A model generated the notes under the pieces. The model searched no databases and was not told the DNA's origin. It saw only the letters and a program-made list of their open reading frames with translations. A stretch of DNA of 8,876 bases, taken from assembly GCA_900551335.1 (NCBI GenBank), contig URVO01000046.1, positions 1-8,876 of the forward strand. The letters are read 5' to 3'. Shown here in pieces: positions 1 to 6,814 of this stretch (within the stretch, counting starts at the first letter, position 1; every line of letters starts with the position of its first letter). The stretch comes from an uncultured Phascolarctobacterium sp. (GTDB taxonomy: Bacteria; Bacillota; Negativicutes; Acidaminococcales; Acidaminococcaceae). The position numbers and the translations under genes are program-made.

Positions 1-860
1 ATATGCCAGATGGTGATATAACGCAAGTTAATGCGGACGATATTCCGGATCATGATGTTCTTGTTGCAGGATTTCCTTGTCAGCCGTTTTCTATAGCCGG
101 AGTATCTAAGAAAAACAGCTTAGGCCGAGCTACAGGTTTTGCAGATAAAACACAGGGAACATTATTTTTTGATGTTTGCCGTATACTGGAAGCTAAAAGA
201 CCTAAAGCGTTTATGTTGGAGAATGTAAAAAATTTATGTAGTCATGATAAAGGAAAAACCTTTAAAGTCATTACAGAGTCCTTAAATGAACTTGGCTATG
301 AAGTTTTTTATAAGGTTATAGATGGTCAGGCTTTTGTTCCGCAGCATAGGGAACGTATTATTATAGTTGGCTTTGATAGAGAAAGATATGGCAGCTTTTT
401 TGATTTTGAATTTAATATTATACCAAAGGAACCTAAACCAGTGATTGCGGATATATTGGAGAAAGAAGTTAGTGAAAAATATACACTGTCTGATAAATTA
501 TGGATATATCTCCAAAATTATGCAGCTAAACATAAAGCTGCCGGTAACGGGTTTGGTTATGGCATAGCTCCTCTGGATGGGGTATCTAGAACTTTAAGCG
601 CAAGATATTATAAAGATGGTTCTGAGGTTTTGATTGAGCAGGATGGGAAAAATCCTCGCAAGCTTACTCCTAGAGAATGTGCAAGATTGCAAGGCTTTCC
701 AGATTCTTTTGCTATTCCTGTTTCGGATACTCAGGCCTACAGACAGTTTGGAAATTCTGTTGTAGTACCGCTTATGGCTGCTGTTGCTAAGCTGATTATC
801 AATAAAATCAATGAGCTGGAAATCAGCAATAGGCTTAATGGATATAGGGAGGTTGTCTGA
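1..860 (+). CDS. dcm: DNA (cytosine-5-)-methyltransferase, Dcm/M.EcoRII type (5' partial)
   Basis: Transfers a methyl group from S-adenosylmethionine to C5 of a cytosine in DNA. Numbering from the first ATG (position 3), the visible 285 residues carry motif [10 protein letters not shown] (catalytic Cys26), motif VI ENVKNL (73-78), motif [15 protein letters not shown] (114-124), the [13 protein letters not shown] block around motif IX (196-208) and motif [12 protein letters not shown] (247-257). The SAM-binding motif I (FxGxGG) is absent, so the real start lies left of the window and this ATG is internal. The stretch between motifs VIII and X, including the GNGFGYG and [12 protein letters not shown] blocks, matches E. 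coli Dcm as I remember it. This supports methylation of the inner C of CCWGG. The stop codon abuts the ATG of the endonuclease gene, so the two are probably co-transcribed. The family is certain; the specificity is inferred. Confidence 0.95.
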   Translation, partial: MPDGDITQVNADDIPDHDVLVAGFPCQPFSIAGVSKKNSLGRATGFADKTQGTLFFDVCRILEAKRPKAFMLENVKNLCSHDKGKTFKVITESLNELGYEVFYKVIDGQAFVPQHRERIIIVGFDRERYGSFFDFEFNIIPKEPKPVIADILEKEVSEKYTLSDKLWIYLQNYAAKHKAAGNGFGYGIAPLDGVSRTLSARYYKDGSEVLIEQDGKNPRKLTPRECARLQGFPDSFAIPVSDTQAYRQFGNSVVVPLMAAVAKLIINKINELEISNRLNGYREVV

Positions 861-2042
861 ATGAATGATGCTTTACAAATGGCTATAAATTCAGTATCTT
901 ATGGGAAGAAAGCGTTTTGTAAGTTTTTGTCGGCCAATGATACAGGTGAGACTGGCGGGCATCAGGCTGGTATATATATTTCTAAGCCTGCTATTCCTAT
1001 ATTGTTTGATAAGCCTTGTGAAAGAGGATGTAATTGTGAAAGATGGGTAAAGATTCACTGGTTTAATTATAAAGATACTGATACCAGATTTATTTACTAT
1101 GGCAGCAAAACGCGGAATGAGTATCGTATAACTAATTTTGGCAAAGGTTTTCCGTTTTTAAAACCGGAATACACAGGAGCTTTATTTGTATTAGTACAGT
1201 CTAAAGAATCTGACGAAGATTATGAAGCATTTGTACTTAATACAGAAGATGATATTAATCAATTTCTAGAAAATTTTAATATGGCTCCGACGGAAACAAA
1301 CAATTTAATAACTACAGGTAATGTTGATTTGGATTTACAAGAGAAAAAGGAAATTTATAGCTTTATATCATATTTGAAAGCTGAATTTCCTAGTTCTGAA
1401 ATTATGTCATCTAAAGCAAGGGATATACAAAATATAGTGTATAATCATCTTGAATATATAATTTCTAATCCTGACCAGAAATTATTGGACTGGACTAGTA
1501 TGGAGTATAAGCTTTTTCGCGCTTTAGAGCATGTGCGATATGGAGAAGCTATCAGAAATGGCTTTGAAAATGTGGAAGATTTTATAACATTGGCAAATCA
1601 GGTCCTTAACCGCAGAAAAAGCAGGGCAGGCAAGAGTTTAGAGCATCATTTGTCAGCAATTTTTGACGGTAATGCTGTTAGCTATACAGCACAGGCTGTA
1701 ACAGAAGGTCGTAAAAAACCAGACTTTATATTTCCGTCAGAAGCAGCGTATCACGATACTAGCTTTAGTGTAGAAAAAATTATAAGTTTAGCTGCTAAAA
1801 CCACATGTAAAGACAGATGGAGACAAGTTTTAAATGAAGCAGACCGATTGCGCGATAAAAATAAGTTTTTATGTACTATGCAGCAGGGAATTACGTCTGC
1901 GCAAATGGACGAAATGCAGAGTGAAAAAGTTATTCTTGTAGTACCTAAACCGTATATTAAAACTTATCCGAGAGATAAGCAGGATAGAATCTGGACTATT
2001 AAGCGGTTTATTGAGTATGTTAAGGAAAAGGAAGCCGAATAA
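861..2042 (+). CDS. EcoRII-type type IIE restriction endonuclease
   Basis: Predicted to cleave unmethylated CCWGG DNA as partner of the upstream methyltransferase. The 393 residues compare with about 404 in EcoRII. Residues about 15-140 resemble the EcoRII N-terminal effector-DNA-binding domain (ANDTGETGGHQAGIYI near 25-40). Residues about 245-385 are the catalytic EcoRII-C domain, with RRKSRAGKSLEHHL (251-264), KPDFIFP (286-292) and the KTTCKDRWRQ block (313-322). Asp288, Tyr297, Lys313, Arg319 and Glu326 all fall 11 positions below the recalled EcoRII active-site residues D299, Y308, K324, R330 and E337, so the active site looks intact. In EcoRII the N-terminal domain blocks the active site until a second site is bound; the same is likely here. 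The start is fixed by AGGGAGG at 846-852, 8 bases before the ATG, inside the end of the methyltransferase gene. Three cysteines (53, 57, 59) cluster in the N-terminal domain. Confidence 0.93.
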   Translation: MNDALQMAINSVSYGKKAFCKFLSANDTGETGGHQAGIYISKPAIPILFDKPCERGCNCERWVKIHWFNYKDTDTRFIYYGSKTRNEYRITNFGKGFPFLKPEYTGALFVLVQSKESDEDYEAFVLNTEDDINQFLENFNMAPTETNNLITTGNVDLDLQEKKEIYSFISYLKAEFPSSEIMSSKARDIQNIVYNHLEYIISNPDQKLLDWTSMEYKLFRALEHVRYGEAIRNGFENVEDFITLANQVLNRRKSRAGKSLEHHLSAIFDGNAVSYTAQAVTEGRKKPDFIFPSEAAYHDTSFSVEKIISLAAKTTCKDRWRQVLNEADRLRDKNKFLCTMQQGITSAQMDEMQSEKVILVVPKPYIKTYPRDKQDRIWTIKRFIEYVKEKEAE

Positions 2043-2059
2043 TTAAGCAGGCAACAGAA

Positions 2060-2476
2060 ATGGATGTATTGACTAAAGAGCAGCGGCACAAGAATATGCA
2101 GGCTATACGCAGTAGCGACACGAAAATAGAAGTAATGCTGCGTAAGGCTTTATGGCATAGGGGACTACGTTATCGTAAAAACTTTAAAGTTCTTGGTTGT
2201 CGTCCTGATATTGTACTGACTAAGTATAAGATTGCTATTTTCTGCGACGGAGATTTTTGGCATGGAAAAACATTTGAGCGTTACGATGTAACAACCAATG
2301 CGAAATATTGGCATGAAAAAATTCGCCGTAATATGGAGCGTGATCTTGAGAATACTATTGAATTACGTGATAATGGCTGGATAGTTTTACGTTTTTGGGA
2401 AACACAGATTAAGAAGAATCTTCAGAAGTGTGTAGAAGAAATTATTAAAAATATAGATTTTTCTACAAGACAATAA
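2060..2476 (+). CDS. vsr: Very short patch repair endonuclease (Vsr), lacking the classical zinc ligands
   Basis: Vsr nicks DNA 5' of the T in T:G mismatches that form when 5-methylcytosine in CCWGG deaminates, and so starts repair. The 138 residues show the family N-terminus (KNMQAIRSSDTKIE), catalytic Asp50 in GCRPDIV, Glu24, the DGDFWHG core (63-69) with Phe66, Trp67 and His68, and WHEKIRRNMERD (84-95). Relative to E. coli Vsr as I recall it (offset about one residue), catalytic Asp51, Glu25 and His69 are kept. His64 is replaced by Asp63, and the structural zinc ligands Cys66, His71, Cys73 and Cys117 are replaced by Asp, Lys, Phe and Thr. The gene follows the endonuclease stop by 17 bases with only a weak ribosome binding site (AAGCAGG, 2045-2051), consistent with translation coupled to the upstream gene. 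Its pairing with a CCWGG system fits the family role. Confidence 0.92.
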   Translation: MDVLTKEQRHKNMQAIRSSDTKIEVMLRKALWHRGLRYRKNFKVLGCRPDIVLTKYKIAIFCDGDFWHGKTFERYDVTTNAKYWHEKIRRNMERDLENTIELRDNGWIVLRFWETQIKKNLQKCVEEIIKNIDFSTRQ

Positions 2477-2527
2477 GGGGGAAATATGTTAAAATTATTA
2501 GATAAGTAGTTTGATATGAGGGCGAAA

Positions 2528-2716
2528 ATGAAATCTCTAGATGATTACATGGAACTTGTATATTATCTGGATTAGAGCCTTATGAATATGAGGGTGTAAA
2601 AATACCGTTGCCTGAACGACAATCAAAATATCCGAGATGATTTAAGCTGCGGATGCCTAAAGTGCTATAGGTTGTTGCGTCGGTATGTCAGGTGTTATGG
2701 TATCAGCAAGAAATTA
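2528..2716 (+). pseudogene. Remnant of a HicB-family antitoxin gene (internal deletion, stops, frameshifts)
   Basis: HicB antitoxins (about 110-140 residues) bind and neutralise the mRNA-cleaving HicA toxin and repress their own operon. An ATG at 2528, preceded by GAGGGCG, opens with MKSLDDYMELVYYLD and then hits a stop (2573-2575). This resembles the usual HicB N-terminus (MKxLxxYMxLPYxxE). In the next frame, from about 2569, the sequence reads LEPYEYEGVKIPLPE and then, after a TGA at 2638-2640, FKLRMPKVL (2641-2667) and another TAG. These fit the end of the HicB core and the start of its ribbon-helix-helix tail (typically GxxIPEP...YSGxFKLRMPKSL). A third, shifted frame gives GIS at 2699-2707, where intact proteins have GISMNQY. 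Roughly 60 central residues are missing between the first two segments. The match is to remembered family consensus and no alignment was run, but several blocks in the correct order make chance unlikely. Confidence 0.6.
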
Positions 2717-2739
2717 ATATTTTTGTCTCTTTGCTTTCG

Positions 2740-2745
2740 TATAAT
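2740..2745 (+). promoter_or_regulatory. Candidate -10 box for the cysteine desulfidase family gene
   Basis: A perfect TATAAT lies 49 bases upstream of the ATG at 2795. No good -35 hexamer is found at 16-18 bases; TTGTCT at 2723-2728 is only 11 bases away. The promoter would sit at the junction of the hicB remnant and the core genome. Confidence 0.45.
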
Positions 2746-2794
2746 GATGCTTTGAGAGTGAAGCAGAGAGAATAGGAAATGGAGGACATATCAA

Positions 2795-4054
2795 ATGCAG
2801 AAAAATTATGCTATCTATGAGGAGGCGCTGGCAGAGGAGCTTATCCCTGCCATGGGTTGTACCGAACCGATTGCGATTGCTTACTGTGCGGCAGTTTGCC
2901 GTGAGCAGCTGGGTGCTGAGCCTGAGGAAATAGAAATCTGGGTTAGCCGCAATATTATCAAAAACGTAAAAAGCGTTGTTGTGCCGAACACTGACCATAT
3001 GAAGGGTATCGAGGTTGCGTGCGCAGCAGGCATTGTGGCAGCACATTCTGAGCGTCAGCTGGAGGTGCTGGCTTATATCACTGCTGAGGAAAAGATTGCG
3101 CTGAAGGAGCTGGCAGAGTCCGGCAAAATCAAGATACACGTTTCCGAGGAGCCGGATATTTTCTACATCCGCGTATTTTTGGCGGCTAACGGCCAAAACG
3201 CTGAGGTTACCATCCGCACAGACCATACGAACGTGACCTCTATTAAGAAGAACGGTGCAACGATTCTCTCCAAGCCTATCGTGCCGGAAGAGGAAGAGGC
3301 TAAGAGCCTGTGGCGCATTGAGGATGTGCTGGACGCAGCACGCCATATGCCGCTGGATAATGTGAAGCATTTGCTGGAGCGTCAGATTGAATATAACATG
3401 GCTATTTCTAAGGAAGGCCTGGACCATGATTATGGTGCAAGCATTGGCAAGATTTTGCTGCGTCGTGATCCGGACAGCCTGCGTACGCGCGCACGTGCAA
3501 GTGCAGCGGCAGGCAGTGACGCACGCATGAACGGCTGTGAGCTGCCCGTTGTCATTACCTCCGGCAGCGGCAACCAAGGCATTACGGCTTCTGTTCCTGT
3601 TGTTATTTACGCACATGCATTGGCAGCAAGCGAGGAGAAGCTGCTGCGTGCTGTGCTGCTGAGCGATTTGATTACGATTTATCTGAAGCAGGGCATCGGC
3701 AAGCTGTCCGCTTATTGCGGCGCCGTCAGCGCAGGCTGCGGCAGCGGCGCTGGTATTGCGTATCTGCATGACTGCACGGATGAGCAGATTGAGCATGCTG
3801 TAGAAAATGCTTTGGCTATCAACAGCGGCATCATTTGCGACGGTGCGAAGTCCTCCTGTGCTGCGAAGATTGCCATGGCAGTCGAGGGCGGCCTGCTGGG
3901 CTTTGATATGGCTATGGCAGAGCACAACTTTGAGGGCGGCGACGGCATTGTGCAGGAAACTGCTGATGAAACGATTGCTGCTGTCGGCAAGATTGCCAGC
4001 CAGGGCATGGTCGAGACGGATAAAGAGATTATCGACGTAATGCTGGGCCTGTAA
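2795..4054 (+). CDS. L-cysteine desulfidase / serine dehydratase alpha-subunit family protein (UPF0597, CyuA/YhaM-like)
   Basis: Members of this cytosolic family include CyuA (YhaM) of E. coli and the methanogen L-cysteine desulfidase, oxygen-sensitive Fe-S enzymes that split L-cysteine to pyruvate, ammonia and sulfide. The 419 residues match the usual family length. Visible marks are MGCTEPIAIAY (20-30, Cys22), the SGSGNQGI segment (256-263), YCGAVSAGCGSGAG (307-320, Cys308 and Cys315) and GIICDGAKSSCAAKIA (345-360, Cys348 and Cys355). These cysteines are the candidate [4Fe-4S] ligands, by analogy with the iron-sulfur serine dehydratases whose alpha domain (SDH_alpha) it shares. The start is supported by GGAGG at 2781-2785, 9 bases before the ATG. 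It stands alone: own -10 box upstream, terminator after the stop, and no CyuP-like transporter nearby. Cysteine is the likely substrate, but serine or another amino acid cannot be excluded. Confidence 0.88.
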   Translation: MQKNYAIYEEALAEELIPAMGCTEPIAIAYCAAVCREQLGAEPEEIEIWVSRNIIKNVKSVVVPNTDHMKGIEVACAAGIVAAHSERQLEVLAYITAEEKIALKELAESGKIKIHVSEEPDIFYIRVFLAANGQNAEVTIRTDHTNVTSIKKNGATILSKPIVPEEEEAKSLWRIEDVLDAARHMPLDNVKHLLERQIEYNMAISKEGLDHDYGASIGKILLRRDPDSLRTRARASAAAGSDARMNGCELPVVITSGSGNQGITASVPVVIYAHALAASEEKLLRAVLLSDLITIYLKQGIGKLSAYCGAVSAGCGSGAGIAYLHDCTDEQIEHAVENALAINSGIICDGAKSSCAAKIAMAVEGGLLGFDMAMAEHNFEGGDGIVQETADETIAAVGKIASQGMVETDKEIIDVMLGL

Positions 4055-4071
4055 GCTATATAACTGCATAT

Positions 4072-4150
4072 AAAAAATAAGAGAGCTGTTACGTAACCTC
4101 TGCCGCGCAGGCAACGGAAGGGAGTAACAGCTCTTTGTTTTATTTTTATT
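4072..4150. terminator. Bidirectional intrinsic terminator between convergent genes
   Basis: Perfect 11-bp arms AGAGCTGTTAC (4082-4092) and GTAACAGCTCT (4124-4134) flank a 31-base loop. A T-rich tract (4134-4150) follows on the + strand, and an A-rich tract (about 4072-4080, U-rich on the other strand) follows on the - strand. It can therefore end both the cysteine desulfidase family transcript and the ClC transcript, whose stop codon is at 4146-4148. The loop holds a second small hairpin (CTGC at 4100-4103 with GCAG at 4107-4110), and the left arm overlaps the palindrome GTTACGTAAC (4088-4097). Confidence 0.85.
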
Positions 4151-5705
4151 CGCACACCATCTGCGTGAGCTCCTCTACGTGCTCGTTTTCGGTCAGAACG
4201 TAGATGAAGTCGCCGCTTAAAAGGCGCGTGTCGCCGGCGGGGATGAGCTGCTGCTCGCCACGCTTGACGTCGACGAGAAGAGTGTTCTTCGGCCAATGGA
4301 TATCCTTAATCAGCTTGCCGCAGACTGCGCTGCCGCTGCAGACAGACAGCTCGATGACATTACGCTGCTCCAGCGTTACAGGCGCAGGCCTGTTCTTGCA
4401 GAGCATACGCTGCATGAGCTCCTCGTAAATAGGCTTGCTGTGGGCAAGCTCAGCAATGACGAAGGCTACCATGGCGGCGATGGCAAGGGACAGCAGCTGC
4501 TGGTAGGACGCGGTCATCTCCATAATCAGCACGGTGCCGGTAATCGGCGAGCGCACGGAGGAGGAGAAGAGGGCGGCCATAGCTACGACCATGATGTTGG
4601 TGGCATAAATCGGCTCAATCCAGCCGAGCAGGATGAGCACCTGGGCGCAGATGCTGCCGCAAAGCGCACCGATAACGAGCATGGGCAGGAAGAAGCCGCC
4701 GGGAACGCCGCAGCCGTAGCTGATGAGCGTGAAGAGCAGCTTGCCTGCGAGAAAGACGAGCAGCAGCTGCAGGGATGCAGGAGCCTTGGCGAGCTGGTTG
4801 ATAAGCTCGTTGCCGCCGCCGAGCACCTCGGGCAGGAAGTAGCCCAATACGCCTGCGCAGAGCAGGGCGAAGATGATTTTATGCACCGGCTTTTGGAACA
4901 GAGGCAGGCTGTAGAAGCGACCGATGTTCAAAAGTCCCCAGTTAAAGAGGACGCCGAACGCGCCGGCAGCGAGGGCGACGAGCACGACGATGCCGTAGTA
5001 GCTTAAGGGCAGCAGCTGCAGGTCGGGGATATCAAAAATAGTGGCACGGCCAAAGATGGCGCGGGAGATTATCGTGGCGGTGAAGGCTGCGGCCATGGAG
5101 GGCAGCAGCACCATGATAGAGAAGTTGCGGTGCAGCTCCTCCAGCGCAAAGATTACGCCTGCCAGCGGCGCATTGAAGGCTGCGGCCAGACCGGCGCTGG
5201 CACCGCTCGTCAAAAGATAGCGTTCCTCCATGCGCGTGCGTCCCAAAAGGCGGCTGATGCCTTGGGCTGCTACGGCGCCGAGCTGAATCGACGGTCCCTC
5301 GCGGCCCAGTGACAAGCCGGCGCCGATGCCGAGGATGCCGGCGGAAAGCTTGACGTAAAGCACACGCAGCCAGCGCATTTTCATCAGGCCGAGGATGGTT
5401 CCCTTGACCTGCGGGATACCGCTGCCTGCGGCCATTGGCTCAAAAATGTTGAGCTTGTGCAGGATGAAGCCCAGTGCGACGAGGGCAGCGAACCAGCAGG
5501 CGTTGATGCTCCAGCTGCTGACCCAAAGGCGGGTATAAAGCGCACCGCGCAGAGCTTCGGCTTCTATTAGGGCGAAGCGGAAGAAGCTGATGATGAGGCC
5601 GGCGAAAACGCCGGTGAGGATGCCCTCAGCGAAAAGGCGCAGGCGGAAGCGGTGCATATTGCTCAGAGAGTGATAGGTTTGCAGTTTTTGTTCTTTTTCG
5701 TTCAT
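4146..5705 (-). CDS. ClC-type H+/Cl- exchange transporter with C-terminal TrkA-C domain
   Basis: Integral membrane antiporter expected to exchange chloride for protons; in E. coli the homologue ClcA supports survival in strong acid. In 519 residues the ClC signatures appear in order: GSGIPQVK (94-101, Ser95 for chloride), GREGPSIQLG (134-143, gating glutamate Glu136), AFNAPLAGVIFALEE (176-190), GVPGGFFLP (333-341) and SKPIY (423-427, Tyr427). Glu190 matches the internal proton glutamate (E203 of the E. coli protein), which argues for an antiporter, not a channel. About 10-12 hydrophobic stretches fill residues 25-420. Residues about 446-517 form a TrkA-C (RCK_C) domain, a presumed ligand-sensing module that E. 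coli ClcA lacks. The ribosome binding site is poor (ACGAGA about 9 bases upstream), but the ATG agrees with the family N-terminus and lies some 25 bases after the predicted transcription start. Single-gene unit. Confidence 0.95.
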   Translation of the reverse strand: MNEKEQKLQTYHSLSNMHRFRLRLFAEGILTGVFAGLIISFFRFALIEAEALRGALYTRLWVSSWSINACWFAALVALGFILHKLNIFEPMAAGSGIPQVKGTILGLMKMRWLRVLYVKLSAGILGIGAGLSLGREGPSIQLGAVAAQGISRLLGRTRMEERYLLTSGASAGLAAAFNAPLAGVIFALEELHRNFSIMVLLPSMAAAFTATIISRAIFGRATIFDIPDLQLLPLSYYGIVVLVALAAGAFGVLFNWGLLNIGRFYSLPLFQKPVHKIIFALLCAGVLGYFLPEVLGGGNELINQLAKAPASLQLLLVFLAGKLLFTLISYGCGVPGGFFLPMLVIGALCGSICAQVLILLGWIEPIYATNIMVVAMAALFSSSVRSPITGTVLIMEMTASYQQLLSLAIAAMVAFVIAELAHSKPIYEELMQRMLCKNRPAPVTLEQRNVIELSVCSGSAVCGKLIKDIHWPKNTLLVDVKRGEQQLIPAGDTRLLSGDFIYVLTENEHVEELTQMVCE

Positions 5706-5737
5706 AGCGAAGTCTCGTTTCTTAAATTATTAATAAC

Positions 5738-5746
5738 ATTATAACA
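5738..5746 (-). promoter_or_regulatory. Extended -10 promoter of the ClC gene
   Basis: The minus strand reads TGTTATAAT, a perfect extended -10 (TGn-TATAAT), 32 bases before the ATG. No recognisable -35 is present: the -35 position would fall inside the inverted repeat that terminates the upstream symporter gene. Confidence 0.6.
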
Positions 5747-5796
5747 CAAAAATAACCTTATGGCGCAGCAACTGAGCGCTTGCCATAAGGTTATTT
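5744..5796 (-). terminator. Intrinsic terminator of the symporter gene
   Basis: Perfect 15-bp inverted repeat with arms 5782-5796 (GCCATAAGGTTATTT on the + strand) and 5750-5764, and a 17-base loop. On the minus strand the stem is followed by a U-rich run (T5 at 5752-5748, then GTG). It starts 16 bases after the symporter stop codon. Its 3' edge touches the ClC -10 region. Confidence 0.82.
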
Positions 5797-5812
5797 GTTA
5801 TACAGTTATTTG

Positions 5813-6814
5813 TCAGGCTTTGGCTGCTTCGACAGCTTCAGTCTGCTCTTTTTCATAGTCAGGGTCGAACTTCGGATTCAGGTAGTTCTGATAAGCCCAG
5901 GCCAGCAGAGCGCCGGAGATGTTATGCCAAGCGGAGAAGACAGCGCCCGGAACGGTGGCAGCAGGCAGAGCGGCAAAGTGAGCCTTTGCCAGACCGGTTG
6001 CCAGACCGGAGTTTTGCATACCAACCTCGATAGACAGGGCAACAGCCTTTTTCCAGCTGAGACCGGTGAGGCGGGCGATAGCAAAGCCGAGAGCATAGCC
6101 GCAGCAGTTATGCAGGATTACTACCAGCAGAATCAGGCCAGGAGCCTTGAGAATCAGGTCACGGCTTGCACCGATAACGCCGGCGATAATCAGAGAAATA
6201 GCGATAGAGGAAACAGCCGGCAGGTAGTCGGTTGCTTTTTCTGCGAGCTTCGGCAGGAAGGATTTAACAGCCAGACCTAAGCAGATAGGCAGAATAACGA
6301 TTTGCACGATGCTCCAGAACATGCCGACCGGGTCGAAGGAGATTTTCTCGCCGATAATCAGGTAGGTGATGAACGGTGTGAGAATCGGGGACAGCACGGT
6401 GGAAACACTGGTCATGGTTACGGACAGAGCAACGTCGCCCTTCGACATGAAGGTGATAACGTTGGAGGAGGTGCCGCCGGGGCAGGTGCCTACGAGGACA
6501 ACGCCGGTGGTCAGCGCCGGGTCAAGATTGAAGGCCATGGACAGACCGAAGGCCAGAAACGGCATGATAAAGTATTGTGCGCAGACGCCGATGAGAATAT
6601 CAACAGGACGCTTTAAAACGAGCGCAAAATCCTTGAGGTTCAGCGTGGTGCCCATGCCGAACATTACAACACCAAGCAGACAGCTCAGTACGCTGATACC
6701 GCCAACCTTACCAAGTACCCACAGGAAATTTTGGGGCATAGTCAGACCGAGGGCAAGAAAAACGATGGCGATGATGCCAAAGAACTTGCCGATTAAAGCA
6801 CAGAATTGTTTCAT
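5813..6814 (-). CDS. Bile acid:sodium symporter family (BASS/SBF) transporter
   Basis: Inner-membrane secondary transporter of the SBF fold, usually driven by sodium. Bacterial members carry bile acids, pantoate or ketopantoate (PanS type) or other organic anions; the substrate cannot be read from sequence. The 333 residues show 9-10 hydrophobic segments from residue 10 to 310. The family marks are GMGTTLNLKDF (53-63), GTCPGGTSSNVITFMSKGDVAL (109-130, the region that forms the sodium sites and crossover helix in this fold) and EVGMQNSGLATGLA (263-276, the second crossover helix). The C-terminal tail (from about 314) is charged. The start at 6814 is supported by AAAGAGG on the minus strand (6824-6830), 9 bases from the ATG. 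It is preceded by a leader of about 127 nucleotides and followed by a strong terminator, so it is probably transcribed alone. Confidence 0.92.
   Translation of the reverse strand: MKQFCALIGKFFGIIAIVFLALGLTMPQNFLWVLGKVGGISVLSCLLGVVMFGMGTTLNLKDFALVLKRPVDILIGVCAQYFIMPFLAFGLSMAFNLDPALTTGVVLVGTCPGGTSSNVITFMSKGDVALSVTMTSVSTVLSPILTPFITYLIIGEKISFDPVGMFWSIVQIVILPICLGLAVKSFLPKLAEKATDYLPAVSSIAISLIIAGVIGASRDLILKAPGLILLVVILHNCCGYALGFAIARLTGLSWKKAVALSIEVGMQNSGLATGLAKAHFAALPAATVPGAVFSAWHNISGALLAWAYQNYLNPKFDPDYEKEQTEAVEAAKA

Larger units (their letters stand above)
2477..2794. other. Gene-less boundary stretch between the restriction cassette and the core genes
   Basis: No intact gene is visible in these 318 bases. 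They hold a 7-codon ATG frame (2486-2509, MLKLLDK) with a good GGGGG ribosome binding site right after the vsr stop, a broken hicB-like gene (2528 to about 2716), and a TATAAT box (2740-2745) that probably serves the next gene. The composition changes from AT-rich to GC-richer here. I see no integrase, tRNA end or obvious flanking repeat. Confidence 0.6.

Noticed and set aside
2714..4114. Long open frame on the minus strand opposite the cysteine desulfidase family gene
   Set aside because: It is antisense to a clear family member. The product is low-complexity, rich in Cys/His/Asn, and shows no domain or ribosome binding site.
4296..5006. Long plus-strand frame opposite the ClC gene
   Set aside because: Its composition (runs of Ala, Glu, Gly, His) is the shadow expected from the GC-rich opposite strand, and ClC has all its signatures in the other frame.
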